Assembly: GCF_001295975.1 (NCBI RefSeq)
Contig: NZ_LJHU01000056.1
Coordinates: 1 to 63,501 of the forward strand
From: Brevundimonas sp. AAP58
GTDB taxonomy: Bacteria; Pseudomonadota; Alphaproteobacteria; Caulobacterales; Caulobacteraceae
Length of the DNA stretch: 63,501 nucleotides
Direction of reading: 5' to 3'
This document shows positions 27,530 through 36,206 of this stretch, in pieces. Numbering within the stretch: the first letter of the stretch is position 1; each line of letters begins with the position of its first letter. The position numbers and the translations under genes were made by a program. The notes under the pieces were generated by a model that was not told where the DNA came from, did no database searches, and saw only the letters and a list, made by a program, of their open reading frames with translations.

Positions 27530-28471
27530 TCAGCCGCCGATGCGCACGCGTCCTCCGCCCATCACGGACTGGGACACCGAGCCGGTCACCCGGCCGACGT
27601 TGACGTTGCCACCGCCGACCAGGCTGGCGTCCAGGCTCGAGACCGTGCCGGTGACGGTGATGTCGCCGCCGCCCGCGATGGAGGCGTCCAACGAACCGGC
27701 GTCGCCCTGGACATGGATGTCGCCCGAACCGCCGATGGAGGCGTCGATCGAGGTCGGTCGACCGCCGTTAATGCGGATGTCGCCGGAGCCGCCGATGGCC
27801 GCGTCCACCGAGCCGGTCACCGCAGCGACGATCACCGTGCCCGAGCCGCCGATGGAGGCGTCCAGGTCACCGGTCGCCCCCGCTGTGATTGTGCCCGAGC
27901 CGCCGATGGCCGCCTCGAGCCGACCGGAGGTCCCGGCCCGCATGTTTCCGGACCCGCCGACAGCGAGATCCATCGTCCCGGCGGTGTTGGCCACGGTCCA
28001 GTCGCCGCAACCGCCGCTGGACAGTTCGATCGAGGTTGCGCCGCGGCCGACCGCACCAAAGACGGCGGCGTTCTCAGTCGAAACGTCGACCCGAGGCGGC
28101 GTGCGCACGACGATCAAGGGCGCGGCGGATAGTTGTATTGTGCCGCGGTCCCGGATCTCGACGGAGGCGCCCTCCCCCGGCTGACGGGCATCGCTTGATC
28201 CGCCGCGGCAGTTGCGGAAAGCGCGGCGGCCGAGGTTGCCGTCGATGCGGACCTCGTTGCCGACTCGGGTGACGGTCGGGGTGGGCAGTCCCGACGATCC
28301 GGGCTCGATCTCGACGGCGATGTCGGACCGGTCCTCGACGATCACCACCATGCGCGCGGCGGCGTGACGGACGCGGACTTCGGTTTCCTGCGCCTTCACG
28401 GGCGCGGCGGCGAAGACGAAGGTCGCCGCCAGGGCGGTTGAGACGGCGGTCAGGGCCAGGGTGGTCTTCAT
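27530..28471 (-). CDS. Secreted DUF2807 (GIN-type) repeat protein
   Basis: A 313-aa exported protein. The signal peptide (MKTTLALTAVSTALAATFVF, cleavage about residue 27) starts at the ATG at 28471, preceded by a GGAGGA ribosome-binding site. From about residue 165 to the end, eight tandem repeats of 16-20 residues share the pattern (L/V/I)DA(S/A)IGGSG(D/T)I, expected to stack as a right-handed parallel beta-helix as in the DUF2807 putative adhesin-head family. Function is unknown; cell-surface or periplasmic. It has its own terminator. Confidence 0.85.
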   Translation of the reverse strand: MKTTLALTAVSTALAATFVFAAAPVKAQETEVRVRHAAARMVVIVEDRSDIAVEIEPGSSGLPTPTVTRVGNEVRIDGNLGRRAFRNCRGGSSDARQPGEGASVEIRDRGTIQLSAAPLIVVRTPPRVDVSTENAAVFGAVGRGATSIELSSGGCGDWTVANTAGTMDLAVGGSGNMRAGTSGRLEAAIGGSGTITAGATGDLDASIGGSGTVIVAAVTGSVDAAIGGSGDIRINGGRPTSIDASIGGSGDIHVQGDAGSLDASIAGGGDITVTGTVSSLDASLVGGGNVNVGRVTGSVSQSVMGGGRVRIGG

Positions 28472-28529
28472 GGGTTCTGCTCCTCCAAGCGATGAGCAGA
28501 ACCTGATCCTGGCGGCTGCGGAAGTCATT

Positions 28530-28557
28530 TTAACTCGACGTCATGACCTCGAATTAA
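28530..28557. promoter_or_regulatory. Near-perfect inverted repeat in the DUF2807-ast divergent region
   Basis: TTAACTCGA (28530-28538) and TCGAATTAA (28549-28557) form an inverted repeat with one mismatch around a ten-base spacer. It lies in the 150-bp intergenic region between the divergent DUF2807 and arginine catabolism genes and could be an operator. The regulator is unknown. Confidence 0.35.
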
Positions 28558-28621
28558 TCGAGAGCCCCTCCGCCGCGTCCGTGGGGTTCACCTTTGCCAC
28601 GCGCAGGGCTAGAAGCGATCC

Positions 28622-29872
28622 ATGCGGATTCTAGAGCAGGATCATGCCGCCCTCGACCTGGTCGGGCGGGGGGGCGCGGTCCTTGTCGACCGCGCGATCG
28701 CCTGGGCGAACGTCAACTCCGGCAGCGACCACGCCGAGGGGCTGGAAGCGACCCTGGCCCTGCTGGAGGTCGAGGCCTTTAGGCTGCCCGCCGATGTGGC
28801 GCGCGTCCCGACGCTGGGCTTCTCCACGGTCGGAGATGACGGATCCGTTAGGCCGCAGGCGCGCGCCGACGCCCTAAAGATCACGGCCCGGCCCGAGGCA
28901 CCGATCCAGGTCGTGCTGACCGGCCACTATGACACCGTCTACCCGGCCGACAGCGCCTTCCAGGCCGTGACGCCGCGTCCGGACGGTGCCTTGAACGGCC
29001 CCGGTATCGCCGACATGAAAGGCGGTATCTCGGTGATGCTCGGCGCGCTGGAAGCCTTCGAGACCCATCCGGACAAGGACCGCGTCGGCTGGACCGTCCT
29101 TCTGTCGCCGGACGAGGAGATCGGCTCGCCCGCCTCCGCCCCTCTGCTGGCCGAGCTCGGGGCGCAAGGCCATGTGGGCATGACCTATGAACCCGCCCTG
29201 GCCGACGGGACGCTTGCAGGCGCACGCAAGGGCAGCGGCAACTTCCATCTGATCGTCTCCGGCAAGGCGGCCCACGCCGGCCGCGCCTTCAATGAGGGCC
29301 GCAACGCCGTCGCCGGGGCCGCCATGGTCGCGGCGGCTCTGCATGCGTTGAACGGCCAGCGGGAAGGCGTGACCGTCAACGTCGCGCGCATCTCGGGCGG
29401 CGGGGCGCTGAACGTCGTGGCCGACAACGCCGTCGTCCGCTTCAATGTGCGCGTGCCGGACCAGGCGTCGGCCGACTGGATCAAGGCTGCGATCGACGAG
29501 ATTGCCGCCTCCCCGCCCTTCGAGGGGCTGGCCTTGGCGCTGCACGGCGGCTTCACCCGTCCGCCCAAGCCCATGGACGCGGCCCAGACCGCGTTGTTCG
29601 AGGCCGTCCGCCAGACCGGGGCCCTGCTCGGCCAGACCATCGCCTGGTCGCCCTCTGGCGGCGTTTGCGAGGGCAACAACCTGCACGCGGCCGGCCTGCC
29701 CAACATCGACACCCTGGGCGTCCGGGGCGGCCTTATCCATTCGCCGCAGGAGTTCGCCTGGCCCGACAGCTTCGTGGAGCGGGCGCAGCTGTCGCTCCTT
29801 ATGCTGTGCAAGATCGCGTCCGGCGAGATCGACGCACTCGCCCTCAAGCGTCTCCGCATGGAGACCCTCTGA
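28622..29872 (+). CDS. M20-family metallohydrolase (glutamate carboxypeptidase-like) in the ast operon
   Basis: A 416-aa zinc hydrolase of the M20 family, closest in motifs to carboxypeptidase G2. Expected zinc and catalytic residues are present: His102 (GHYDTVYP), Asp131 (GIADMKGG), Glu165/Glu166 (PDEEIGS), Glu190 (TYEPAL) and His373 (LIHSPQEF); a dimerisation insert lies about 200-305. It is the first gene of an operon with astA, which starts on its stop codon (TGATG). Since M20 enzymes of this type cleave N-acyl-glutamates and no astE is present, it may hydrolyse N-succinylglutamate, the last step of the pathway. That role is inference; an aminoacylase role is the alternative. Confidence 0.85.
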   Translation: MRILEQDHAALDLVGRGGAVLVDRAIAWANVNSGSDHAEGLEATLALLEVEAFRLPADVARVPTLGFSTVGDDGSVRPQARADALKITARPEAPIQVVLTGHYDTVYPADSAFQAVTPRPDGALNGPGIADMKGGISVMLGALEAFETHPDKDRVGWTVLLSPDEEIGSPASAPLLAELGAQGHVGMTYEPALADGTLAGARKGSGNFHLIVSGKAAHAGRAFNEGRNAVAGAAMVAAALHALNGQREGVTVNVARISGGGALNVVADNAVVRFNVRVPDQASADWIKAAIDEIAASPPFEGLALALHGGFTRPPKPMDAAQTALFEAVRQTGALLGQTIAWSPSGGVCEGNNLHAAGLPNIDTLGVRGGLIHSPQEFAWPDSFVERAQLSLLMLCKIASGEIDALALKRLRMETL

Positions 29873-30879
29873 TGCTTGTCGTCCGCCCCGCCGGTCCTGC
29901 CGACCTGGATCATCTCCTGGAACTGGCCATCCTGTCCGGCCCCGGCTTCACCAGCCTGCCCGAGGACCCCGACCAGCTGGTTGAGCGCCTCGACATCAGT
30001 CGCGACAGCTTCGGTGGCGTCCTCGCCCCCCAGGACCGCTGGTACACCCTTATGATGGAAGAGACCGACACGGGCGACGTCGACGGCATCGCTTCGGTCA
30101 AGGCGGCGGTGGGCCTGAAGCGACCCTTCTTCTCGTTCCGGCTCGTGAACCAGGCGGCGCAGTCGCCGTCGCTGAACATCCGGCTGGACCACCAGACGCT
30201 GCAGATCGTCAACGAATGCACGGGCTGGACTGAGGTCGGATCGCTGTTCCTCAAGGCGGATCGGCGCAAGGGCGGCGCGGGCCGTCTGCTCAGCCAGTCA
30301 CGCTACATGCTCATCGGTGCCGAGCCTGACTTGTTCGCCGAGATGGTGCTGGCCGAGCTGCGCGGCGTCTTCACGCCCGACGGCGCCTGCCCCTTCTGGG
30401 ACCATGTCGCCCACAAGTTCTTTCCGATGGAGTTCGACGAGGCCGACCTGATGACGGGCTCCACGGACAAACAGTTCATCCTCGACCTGGCCCCGCGTCA
30501 CCCGATCTACGTCGACCTCCTGCCCGAGCCCGCCCGCGCGGTGATCGGCAAGGTGCATCCGCAGGGCGTGGCGGCCATGGCGCTGCTGGAATCCGAGGGC
30601 TTCCGACCCAACGGCCTTGTCGACATCTTCGACGCGGGGCCGACCGTGTCATGCCAGCGCGACCACATCCGCACCGTCCGCGATGCCCGTCGGCTGACCG
30701 TCCGCGTCAGCGAGGACGTCGACGCCGAACTGCCCGCCCTGATTTCGACCGACAGCGTCTCCGCCTTCCGCGCGGTTCGGGCCAAGGCCCAGATCGAAGG
30801 CGAAACCGTGCGCCTGACCCCCGAGGTCGCGGACGCGCTCAAGCTCGGCGACGGCGAGGTCGCGCGGGTCAAGACGTGA
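29872..30879 (+). CDS. astA: Arginine N-succinyltransferase
   Basis: A 335-aa AstA, which transfers succinyl from succinyl-CoA to the alpha-amino group of arginine, the first step of the AST pathway. MLVVRPAGPADLDHLLELAI at the start, GGAGRLLSQSRYMLI, and FWDHVAHKFFPMEFDEAD are characteristic of AstA/AruF-AruG proteins. The ATG at 29872 overlaps the hydrolase stop; the longer frame from 29665 is a shadow. Seven bases separate it from astD. Confidence 0.95.
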   Translation: MLVVRPAGPADLDHLLELAILSGPGFTSLPEDPDQLVERLDISRDSFGGVLAPQDRWYTLMMEETDTGDVDGIASVKAAVGLKRPFFSFRLVNQAAQSPSLNIRLDHQTLQIVNECTGWTEVGSLFLKADRRKGGAGRLLSQSRYMLIGAEPDLFAEMVLAELRGVFTPDGACPFWDHVAHKFFPMEFDEADLMTGSTDKQFILDLAPRHPIYVDLLPEPARAVIGKVHPQGVAAMALLESEGFRPNGLVDIFDAGPTVSCQRDHIRTVRDARRLTVRVSEDVDAELPALISTDSVSAFRAVRAKAQIEGETVRLTPEVADALKLGDGEVARVKT

Positions 30880-30886
30880 GAACCCC

Positions 30887-32353
30887 ATGACGGACGGCAA
30901 GCTCTACATCGACGGCCGATGGACCGAGGGACGCGGCGACGGCTTCGCCTCCTTCGACCCTGCGACGGAGGCACGGGTCTGGCGCGGCAATGAGGCCTCG
31001 ACCGATCAGGTCGGACAGGCTGTCGCCGCCGCCCGCGCCGCCTTCCCCGACTGGGCCGACCGTCCGCGCGACGAGCGGATCGCGGCGATGAAGCGCTATC
31101 AGGCCGCGCTCAAGGCCCGCGCTCCGGCCTTCGCCGAGGCCATCTCCAGAGAGACCGGCAAGGCCCTGTGGGAGACCACCGCCGAGCTGGGCTCCATGGC
31201 CGGCAAGGTCGACATCTCCATCCGCGCCTATGACGAGCGCACCGGCGAGCGCACCTCCGAGACCGCCTTCGGCCACGCCACCCTGCGCCATCGGCCGCAC
31301 GGCGTGGCGGCCGTGCTGGGGCCGTTCAACTTCCCCGGCCATCTGCCCAACGGCCACATCGTCCCGGCCTTGCTGGCCGGCGACACGGTGGTGTTCAAGC
31401 CGTCCGAGGAGACGCCGCACGCGGGCCAGCTCATCGCGGAATGCCTGGAGGAGGCCGACCTGCCGGCGGGCGTCTTCAACCTCGTCCAGGGCGGGCGTGA
31501 CGTCGGGGCCGCGTTGCTGGACCAGCCCATCGACGCCCTGATGTTCACCGGCTCGGGCGCGGCGGGCGCGCACTTCCGGCGCAAGTTCGCGGACGATCCG
31601 CACGTGATCCTGGCGCTGGAGCTGGGCGGTAACAATCCGCTGGTCGTCTGGGACGCCGCGGATGCCGAGGCCGTCGCGGGTCTCGTCGTCCAGTCCGCCT
31701 TCGTCACCACAGGCCAGCGATGCAGCTGCGCCCGACGCCTGATCGTGCCGCAGGGCGCTGCCGGAGACGCGGTCATCGCCGCCATCGACGGCCTCGTTGA
31801 CCGGCTGATCTTCGCCCCGTGGGACTCGACGCCCGAGCCTTACGGCGGCCCCCTGATCTCCAAGCGCGCGGCCGAACAGGCGCTGTCCGCGCTCCAGCAG
31901 CGCATCGGCCTGGGCGCAAAGGTCATCCGAGCCTCCGGCCCCGTGGACAACCTACCCGCCGCCTTCGTCCGGCCCGCCATCCTCGACGTCACCGGCGTCG
32001 ACGTTCCGGACGAGGAGATGTTCGCCCCCTTCTTGTCGGTGACCCGCGTCGCATCGTTCGATGATGCGATCGCGCAGGCCAACGCCACCCGCTACGGCCT
32101 GTCCGCCGGCCTGGTCTCGGACGACCCGGCCAACTGGGACCGCTTCATCCGCCGCATCCGCGCGGGCGTGGTCAACTTCAACCGCCCGACGACCGGCGCG
32201 GCCGGCGACATGCCCTTCGGCGGTCTGGGGGCCAGCGGCAACCATCGGCCGAGCGCCTATTACGCCGCCGACTACTGCGCCTATCCGGTCGCCAGTTTCG
32301 AGGCCGGAACGGTCCGGAACATCGAGGCCGAGATCAAGGGGCTGAGGTCGTGA
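30887..32353 (+). CDS. astD: N-succinylglutamate 5-semialdehyde dehydrogenase
   Basis: A 488-aa aldehyde dehydrogenase oxidising N-succinylglutamate semialdehyde to N-succinylglutamate with NAD. LGPFNFPGHLPNGHIVPALL (about 144-163), the catalytic Glu246 in LELGGNN and nucleophile Cys279 in TTGQRCSCARR are intact. Context between astA and astB supports AstD over other ALDH members. Its stop overlaps the GTG start of astB by four bases. Confidence 0.95.
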   Translation: MTDGKLYIDGRWTEGRGDGFASFDPATEARVWRGNEASTDQVGQAVAAARAAFPDWADRPRDERIAAMKRYQAALKARAPAFAEAISRETGKALWETTAELGSMAGKVDISIRAYDERTGERTSETAFGHATLRHRPHGVAAVLGPFNFPGHLPNGHIVPALLAGDTVVFKPSEETPHAGQLIAECLEEADLPAGVFNLVQGGRDVGAALLDQPIDALMFTGSGAAGAHFRRKFADDPHVILALELGGNNPLVVWDAADAEAVAGLVVQSAFVTTGQRCSCARRLIVPQGAAGDAVIAAIDGLVDRLIFAPWDSTPEPYGGPLISKRAAEQALSALQQRIGLGAKVIRASGPVDNLPAAFVRPAILDVTGVDVPDEEMFAPFLSVTRVASFDDAIAQANATRYGLSAGLVSDDPANWDRFIRRIRAGVVNFNRPTTGAAGDMPFGGLGASGNHRPSAYYAADYCAYPVASFEAGTVRNIEAEIKGLRS

Positions 32354-33684
32354 CCCCCGCCGTCGAAGCCAACGCCGACGGCCTGATCGGGCCGACGCAT
32401 TCCTACGCAGGCCTCAGCCCCGGCAACCTCGCCTCCAGCCTGAACAAGGGCGAGGCGTCCAACCCGCGCGCGGCGGTCCTGCAGGGCCTCGACAAGATGA
32501 AGCGGCTCGCGGACCTGGGCCTGCCCCAGTTCGTTCTCCCACCGCACGAGCGGCCGAACATCCCCTTCTTGCGCAGTCTCGGCTTCACCGGTTCGGACGC
32601 CGCGGTGCTGGAACGCGCCTGGAAGGACGCCCCCAGTTTCGCCGCCGCCGCCTGCTCGGCCAGCCCCATGTGGGCCGCCAACGCCGCGACCGTCACGCCC
32701 AGCGCCGACAGCGCCGACGGCCGCGTCCACTTCACCCCCGCCAACCTGGTCACCAACCTGCACCGCAGCCTGGAGCACGCCCAGACGATGCGGTCGCTGA
32801 ACGCCCTGTTCCCCGACCCCGCCCATTTCGCCGTCCACGACGCCCTGTCGCCGGTCGCCCATCTCGCGGACGAAGGCGCAGCTAACCATGTCCGCCTGTG
32901 CGCCGAGCATGGAGCGCCTGGCGTCAACCTGCTCGTCTGGGGCCGCGACGCCTTCGAAGCCTGGGACGGCCCCTACCCCGCCCGCCAGACGCGCCAGGCC
33001 TCCGAAGCCGCCGCCCGCCGCCACGGCGCGTCCGGCGCGGTACTGGCCCAGCAATCCCGCGCCGCCATCGCCGGCGGCACCTTCCACAACGACGTCGTCT
33101 GCGTCGGCGCGCTGGACACCCTGTTCCACCACGACCTGGCCTTCGAGGACACCGCCGGAACCCACGCCGCCATCCGCCAGGCCGCGCAAGGCTTCGACCC
33201 CATCTTTGTCGAGGTCTCCTCCGCCGACCTGCCGCTGTCCGACGCCATCTCGAGCTATCTGTTCAACTCCATGCTGGTCAGCCTGCCGGGAGAAGATCGC
33301 CTCACCCTGATCTGCCCGACCGAGACCCGCGACAACCCGCGCAGCCACGCGGTGGCCCAATCCCTGGTCGCCTCCAACGGCCCCATCGGCCGCGTCGAAT
33401 ACGTCGACGTTCGCCAGTCGATGCGCAACGGCGGCGGCCCCGCCTGTTTGCGCCTGCGCGTCGTCCTGACCGAGGTAGAACTGGCCGCGACCAATCCGGC
33501 GATGCGCCTGACGGACAACCTGCACACCCGCCTGTCCGCCTGGGCCGAGCGCCACTACCGCGACCGTCTGACCCCCTCCGACCTCACCGATCCGGCCCTG
33601 ATCGACGAGAGCCGGGCTGCACTGGATGAGTTGACTGGATTGATCGGCCTGGGCTCGGGCTTCTATCCGTTTCAAAGACCCTGA
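32350..33684 (+). CDS. astB: N-succinylarginine dihydrolase
   Basis: A 444-aa AstB of the amidinotransferase fold, converting N-succinylarginine to N-succinylornithine, 2 NH3 and CO2. The N-terminal NADGLIGPTHSYAGLSPGN and the GGTFHNDVVCVGALDTLFHH segment (about 240-260) with its conserved His are diagnostic. GTG start at 32350. The gene ends 16 bases from the convergent phhA gene. No astC is present; an ArgD-type aminotransferase elsewhere would be needed for the third step. Confidence 0.95.
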   Translation: MTPAVEANADGLIGPTHSYAGLSPGNLASSLNKGEASNPRAAVLQGLDKMKRLADLGLPQFVLPPHERPNIPFLRSLGFTGSDAAVLERAWKDAPSFAAAACSASPMWAANAATVTPSADSADGRVHFTPANLVTNLHRSLEHAQTMRSLNALFPDPAHFAVHDALSPVAHLADEGAANHVRLCAEHGAPGVNLLVWGRDAFEAWDGPYPARQTRQASEAAARRHGASGAVLAQQSRAAIAGGTFHNDVVCVGALDTLFHHDLAFEDTAGTHAAIRQAAQGFDPIFVEVSSADLPLSDAISSYLFNSMLVSLPGEDRLTLICPTETRDNPRSHAVAQSLVASNGPIGRVEYVDVRQSMRNGGGPACLRLRVVLTEVELAATNPAMRLTDNLHTRLSAWAERHYRDRLTPSDLTDPALIDESRAALDELTGLIGLGSGFYPFQRP

Positions 33685-33700
33685 TCGCGATGTCGTCTCA

Positions 33701-34576
33701 TTACGCCGCGAACCGTCCGCCCTTCCGGGCGTAGGCCTGGGTGCCGCGGGTGATCAGGCGGTCATAGGGTTCGATGGCGTCCACCGGGATCGACGTCTTG
33801 TCCCTCAGCCGCTCATAGATGGGACCGAAATCCTCATAGGTCGCGTCATTGAGGGCTTCGATCGAGGGCACCACGAAATAGACCTGCTGGAAGTCGTCGA
33901 TGCGGTAATCGGTGCGCATGATCCGCTCCAGATCGAAGGCGATCCGGTTGGGCGACGGGTCCTCTAGGGCGAAGACGCTCTCGGACGCCGACGACACGAT
34001 GCCGGCCCCATAGATGCGCAGACCGTCCGTATCCTCCAGCAGGCCGAACTCGACAGTGTACCAGTAGAGCCGCGCGAGATTCTTGAGCATGCCCAGCGAC
34101 TGGGCCCTCTGCCCGCCCTTGCCGTAGGCCTGCATGTAATCGGCGAACGTCGGATCGGTCAGCATCGGCACATGGCCGAACACGTCGTGGAAGATGTCGG
34201 GTTCCTGCAGATAATCGAGCTGATCGGGCTTGCGGATGAACTGGCCCGAAGGGAACCGGCGGTTGGCCAGGTGGTCGAAGAAGACATCGTCAGGCACCAG
34301 GCCGGGCACGCAGACCACCGTCCAGCCGGTCAGCGCCTTGAGCTTGGGGTTCATCAGGGCGAAGTCGGGAATGCCGCCGGTGTTCAGATCCAAAGCCTGC
34401 AGCCCTTTCAGGAAGGCGTCGCAAGCGCGGCCCGGCAGGATCTTCATCTGGCGGGCATAGAGGGTGTCCCAGGTGTCGTGCTCGACCTCAGTATAGGCGC
34501 GCCAGTTCTGCGAGATCGTCCAGTCGGCGGCCGCGCCTTCCGGCGGGGTCTCGAAGACGTGCTCGAAATCGGACAT
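33701..34576 (-). CDS. phhA: Phenylalanine-4-hydroxylase
   Basis: A 291-aa non-haem iron, tetrahydropterin-dependent hydroxylase converting phenylalanine to tyrosine. Iron ligands are His130 and His135 in PDIFHDVFGHVPM and Glu176 in YWYTVEFGL, with the canonical spacing. Bacterial single-domain form. The start at 34576 gives a normal N-terminus. hspQ lies 46 bases upstream on the same strand; no pterin recycling gene or PhhR-type regulator is adjacent. Confidence 0.96.
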   Translation of the reverse strand: MSDFEHVFETPPEGAAADWTISQNWRAYTEVEHDTWDTLYARQMKILPGRACDAFLKGLQALDLNTGGIPDFALMNPKLKALTGWTVVCVPGLVPDDVFFDHLANRRFPSGQFIRKPDQLDYLQEPDIFHDVFGHVPMLTDPTFADYMQAYGKGGQRAQSLGMLKNLARLYWYTVEFGLLEDTDGLRIYGAGIVSSASESVFALEDPSPNRIAFDLERIMRTDYRIDDFQQVYFVVPSIEALNDATYEDFGPIYERLRDKTSIPVDAIEPYDRLITRGTQAYARKGGRFAA

Positions 34577-34622
34577 GGCGAACTCCCTTGAGCACGCAAT
34601 CTAGGCGGGGCCGCCGCCCGGC

Positions 34623-34937
34623 TCAATGGATCGGCTGGCTCCTCGGCGCACGATGGCCATCGGCGTCCATCGTGAACCACTGCGCCTGTTCGGCCTCGGT
34701 CAGGTCCGCGACTTCCGGATCATGTTCCAGCACCGCCTCGGCGGCGTAGACCAGGAATCCCGCGTCCACGCCCATCGCCAGCACGCGATAGAAGGGCTGA
34801 TCCCGCTGGTCCGGGCCGGGCTCATGCGCCGGTCCGGCATAGGCGGCGTCGACGTCGACGACCACGCCTCGGAAGGCGGCGTCGCGGTGCCGGACAATCT
34901 GGCCGAGGGCGAACTTGGCGGAACGAAGCTGGGTCAT
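34623..34937 (-). CDS. hspQ: Heat shock protein HspQ / hemimethylated DNA-binding YccV-like
   Basis: A 104-aa protein. AKFALGQIVRHRDAAFRGVV VDVDA at the start and QPFYRVLAMGVDAGFLVYAA in the middle define the HspQ/YccV-like family, known in E. coli as a specificity factor of Lon. The ATG at 34937 matches the family start; the long frame reaching 35864 is antisense to the phosphatase gene. It may be co-transcribed with phhA. Confidence 0.9.
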   Translation of the reverse strand: MTQLRSAKFALGQIVRHRDAAFRGVVVDVDAAYAGPAHEPGPDQRDQPFYRVLAMGVDAGFLVYAAEAVLEHDPEVADLTEAEQAQWFTMDADGHRAPRSQPIH

Positions 34938-35084
34938 GGCACCACACTGCTCCCTGGCCTCTGAGCCTTGTCCGTCGCGCTCGTTCATCTTCCTGACAGG
35001 TGGGCTTGGCGATGGCGGCCAGGCGGGGCTAGGGTGATCGGGACGGGTGCCCGTCTCGGTTGCGCCCATAAGAAAGTTCGGCCC

Positions 35085-36206
35085 ATGCCGGAACCCGACG
35101 GCGCGCCGCGAGGCCGCGACGGACGGTCCCGGGTCCAGCGGGCGCATGGCGGGGGCGCGTCGGGACGCGACGGCCCGGCCTATGGCGCGCTTGATCTGGG
35201 GACCAACAACTGCCGCCTGCTGATCGCGCGACCGGCGCGGGATGGCTTTCGCGTGGTCGATAGTTTCAGCCGCATCGTGCGCCTGGGCGAAGGTCTTTCG
35301 CGGACCGGCCGGCTGGATCCTGCCGCCATGGACCGAGCCTATGAGGCGCTCGGTCTCTGCGCCGAGCGCGTGATGAGACGCGGCGTTGAGTCCGCCCGGT
35401 TGAGCGCCGTCGCAACCCAGGCCTGCCGCCAGGCCGAGAATGGGGCGGAGTTCATCGAGCGGGTTCGCAAGGGCACCGGTCTGCGGCTGCGCATCATCGA
35501 TCCGGTCGAAGAGGCGCGCCTGTCGGTCGAGGGCTGCCTGAACCTGATCGACCCCAGGGCCGAGGCCGTGCTGGTCATCGACGTCGGCGGCGGCTCCACT
35601 GAACTGTCCTGGCTGCGGCGCTCCGACGGCGAGATGAAGACTGTCGGCTGGATGTCGGCGCCACTGGGCGTCGTCACCCTGGCCGAGCGTCATCCCGAGC
35701 CACAAGACGCGGGCGACGCCTGGTTCGAGGCCATGGTGGGCGACATGAGCGCGGCGCTGACCGCGGGAGGGTTCGAGGACGCCGAGTTCCGGCGACTGTT
35801 CGCCGACAGGAAGGGCCATCTGGTCGGTACGTCGGGGGCCATCACCTCGCTGGCCGGTGTCCACCTTAACCTGCGTCGCTATCAGCGCGATCTGGTCGAC
35901 GGTCTGTGGATGACCCGGGCCGACTGCGAGGCCGCGGCGGCGAAACTCAAGGCACTCGGCCCCAAGGGTCGGGCCGACGAGGCCTGCATCGGACCGGACC
36001 GCGCCGATCTGGTACTGGCGGGCGCCGCCATCCTGGAAGCCGTCCAGCGCGCCTGGCCCAGCGAGCGCGTGCGCGTGGCTGACCGGGGCCTGCGCGAGGG
36101 CCTGCTGCTCCAGCAGATGCGGGCGGCGAAGAAGGCCACCCGTCGTCGGCGGGGCCGCGGTCGGGGTCGGCCTCAGGCGGCCGGCGCGGGCGGCCCGGAG
36201 ACCTGA
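35085..36206 (+). CDS. Ppx/GppA family phosphatase
   Basis: A 373-aa exopolyphosphatase/pppGpp phosphatase of the actin-like ASKHA fold. The first phosphate loop is ALDLGTNNCRLLI (about 35-47) and the second is VIDVGGGSTELSW. A basic, glycine-rich N-terminal 30 residues and an Arg-rich C-terminal tail flank the core. Start set at the ATG at 35085. It lacks the C-terminal HD-like domain of long Ppx. Its last 34 bases overlap the convergent cyclophilin gene. Confidence 0.88.
   Translation: MPEPDGAPRGRDGRSRVQRAHGGGASGRDGPAYGALDLGTNNCRLLIARPARDGFRVVDSFSRIVRLGEGLSRTGRLDPAAMDRAYEALGLCAERVMRRGVESARLSAVATQACRQAENGAEFIERVRKGTGLRLRIIDPVEEARLSVEGCLNLIDPRAEAVLVIDVGGGSTELSWLRRSDGEMKTVGWMSAPLGVVTLAERHPEPQDAGDAWFEAMVGDMSAALTAGGFEDAEFRRLFADRKGHLVGTSGAITSLAGVHLNLRRYQRDLVDGLWMTRADCEAAAAKLKALGPKGRADEACIGPDRADLVLAGAAILEAVQRAWPSERVRVADRGLREGLLLQQMRAAKKATRRRRGRGRGRPQAAGAGGPET

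Noticed and set aside
34938..35864. N-terminal part of the long minus-strand frame ending with hspQ
   Set aside because: It is antisense to the Ppx/GppA gene; only the last 104 codons match a family (HspQ).
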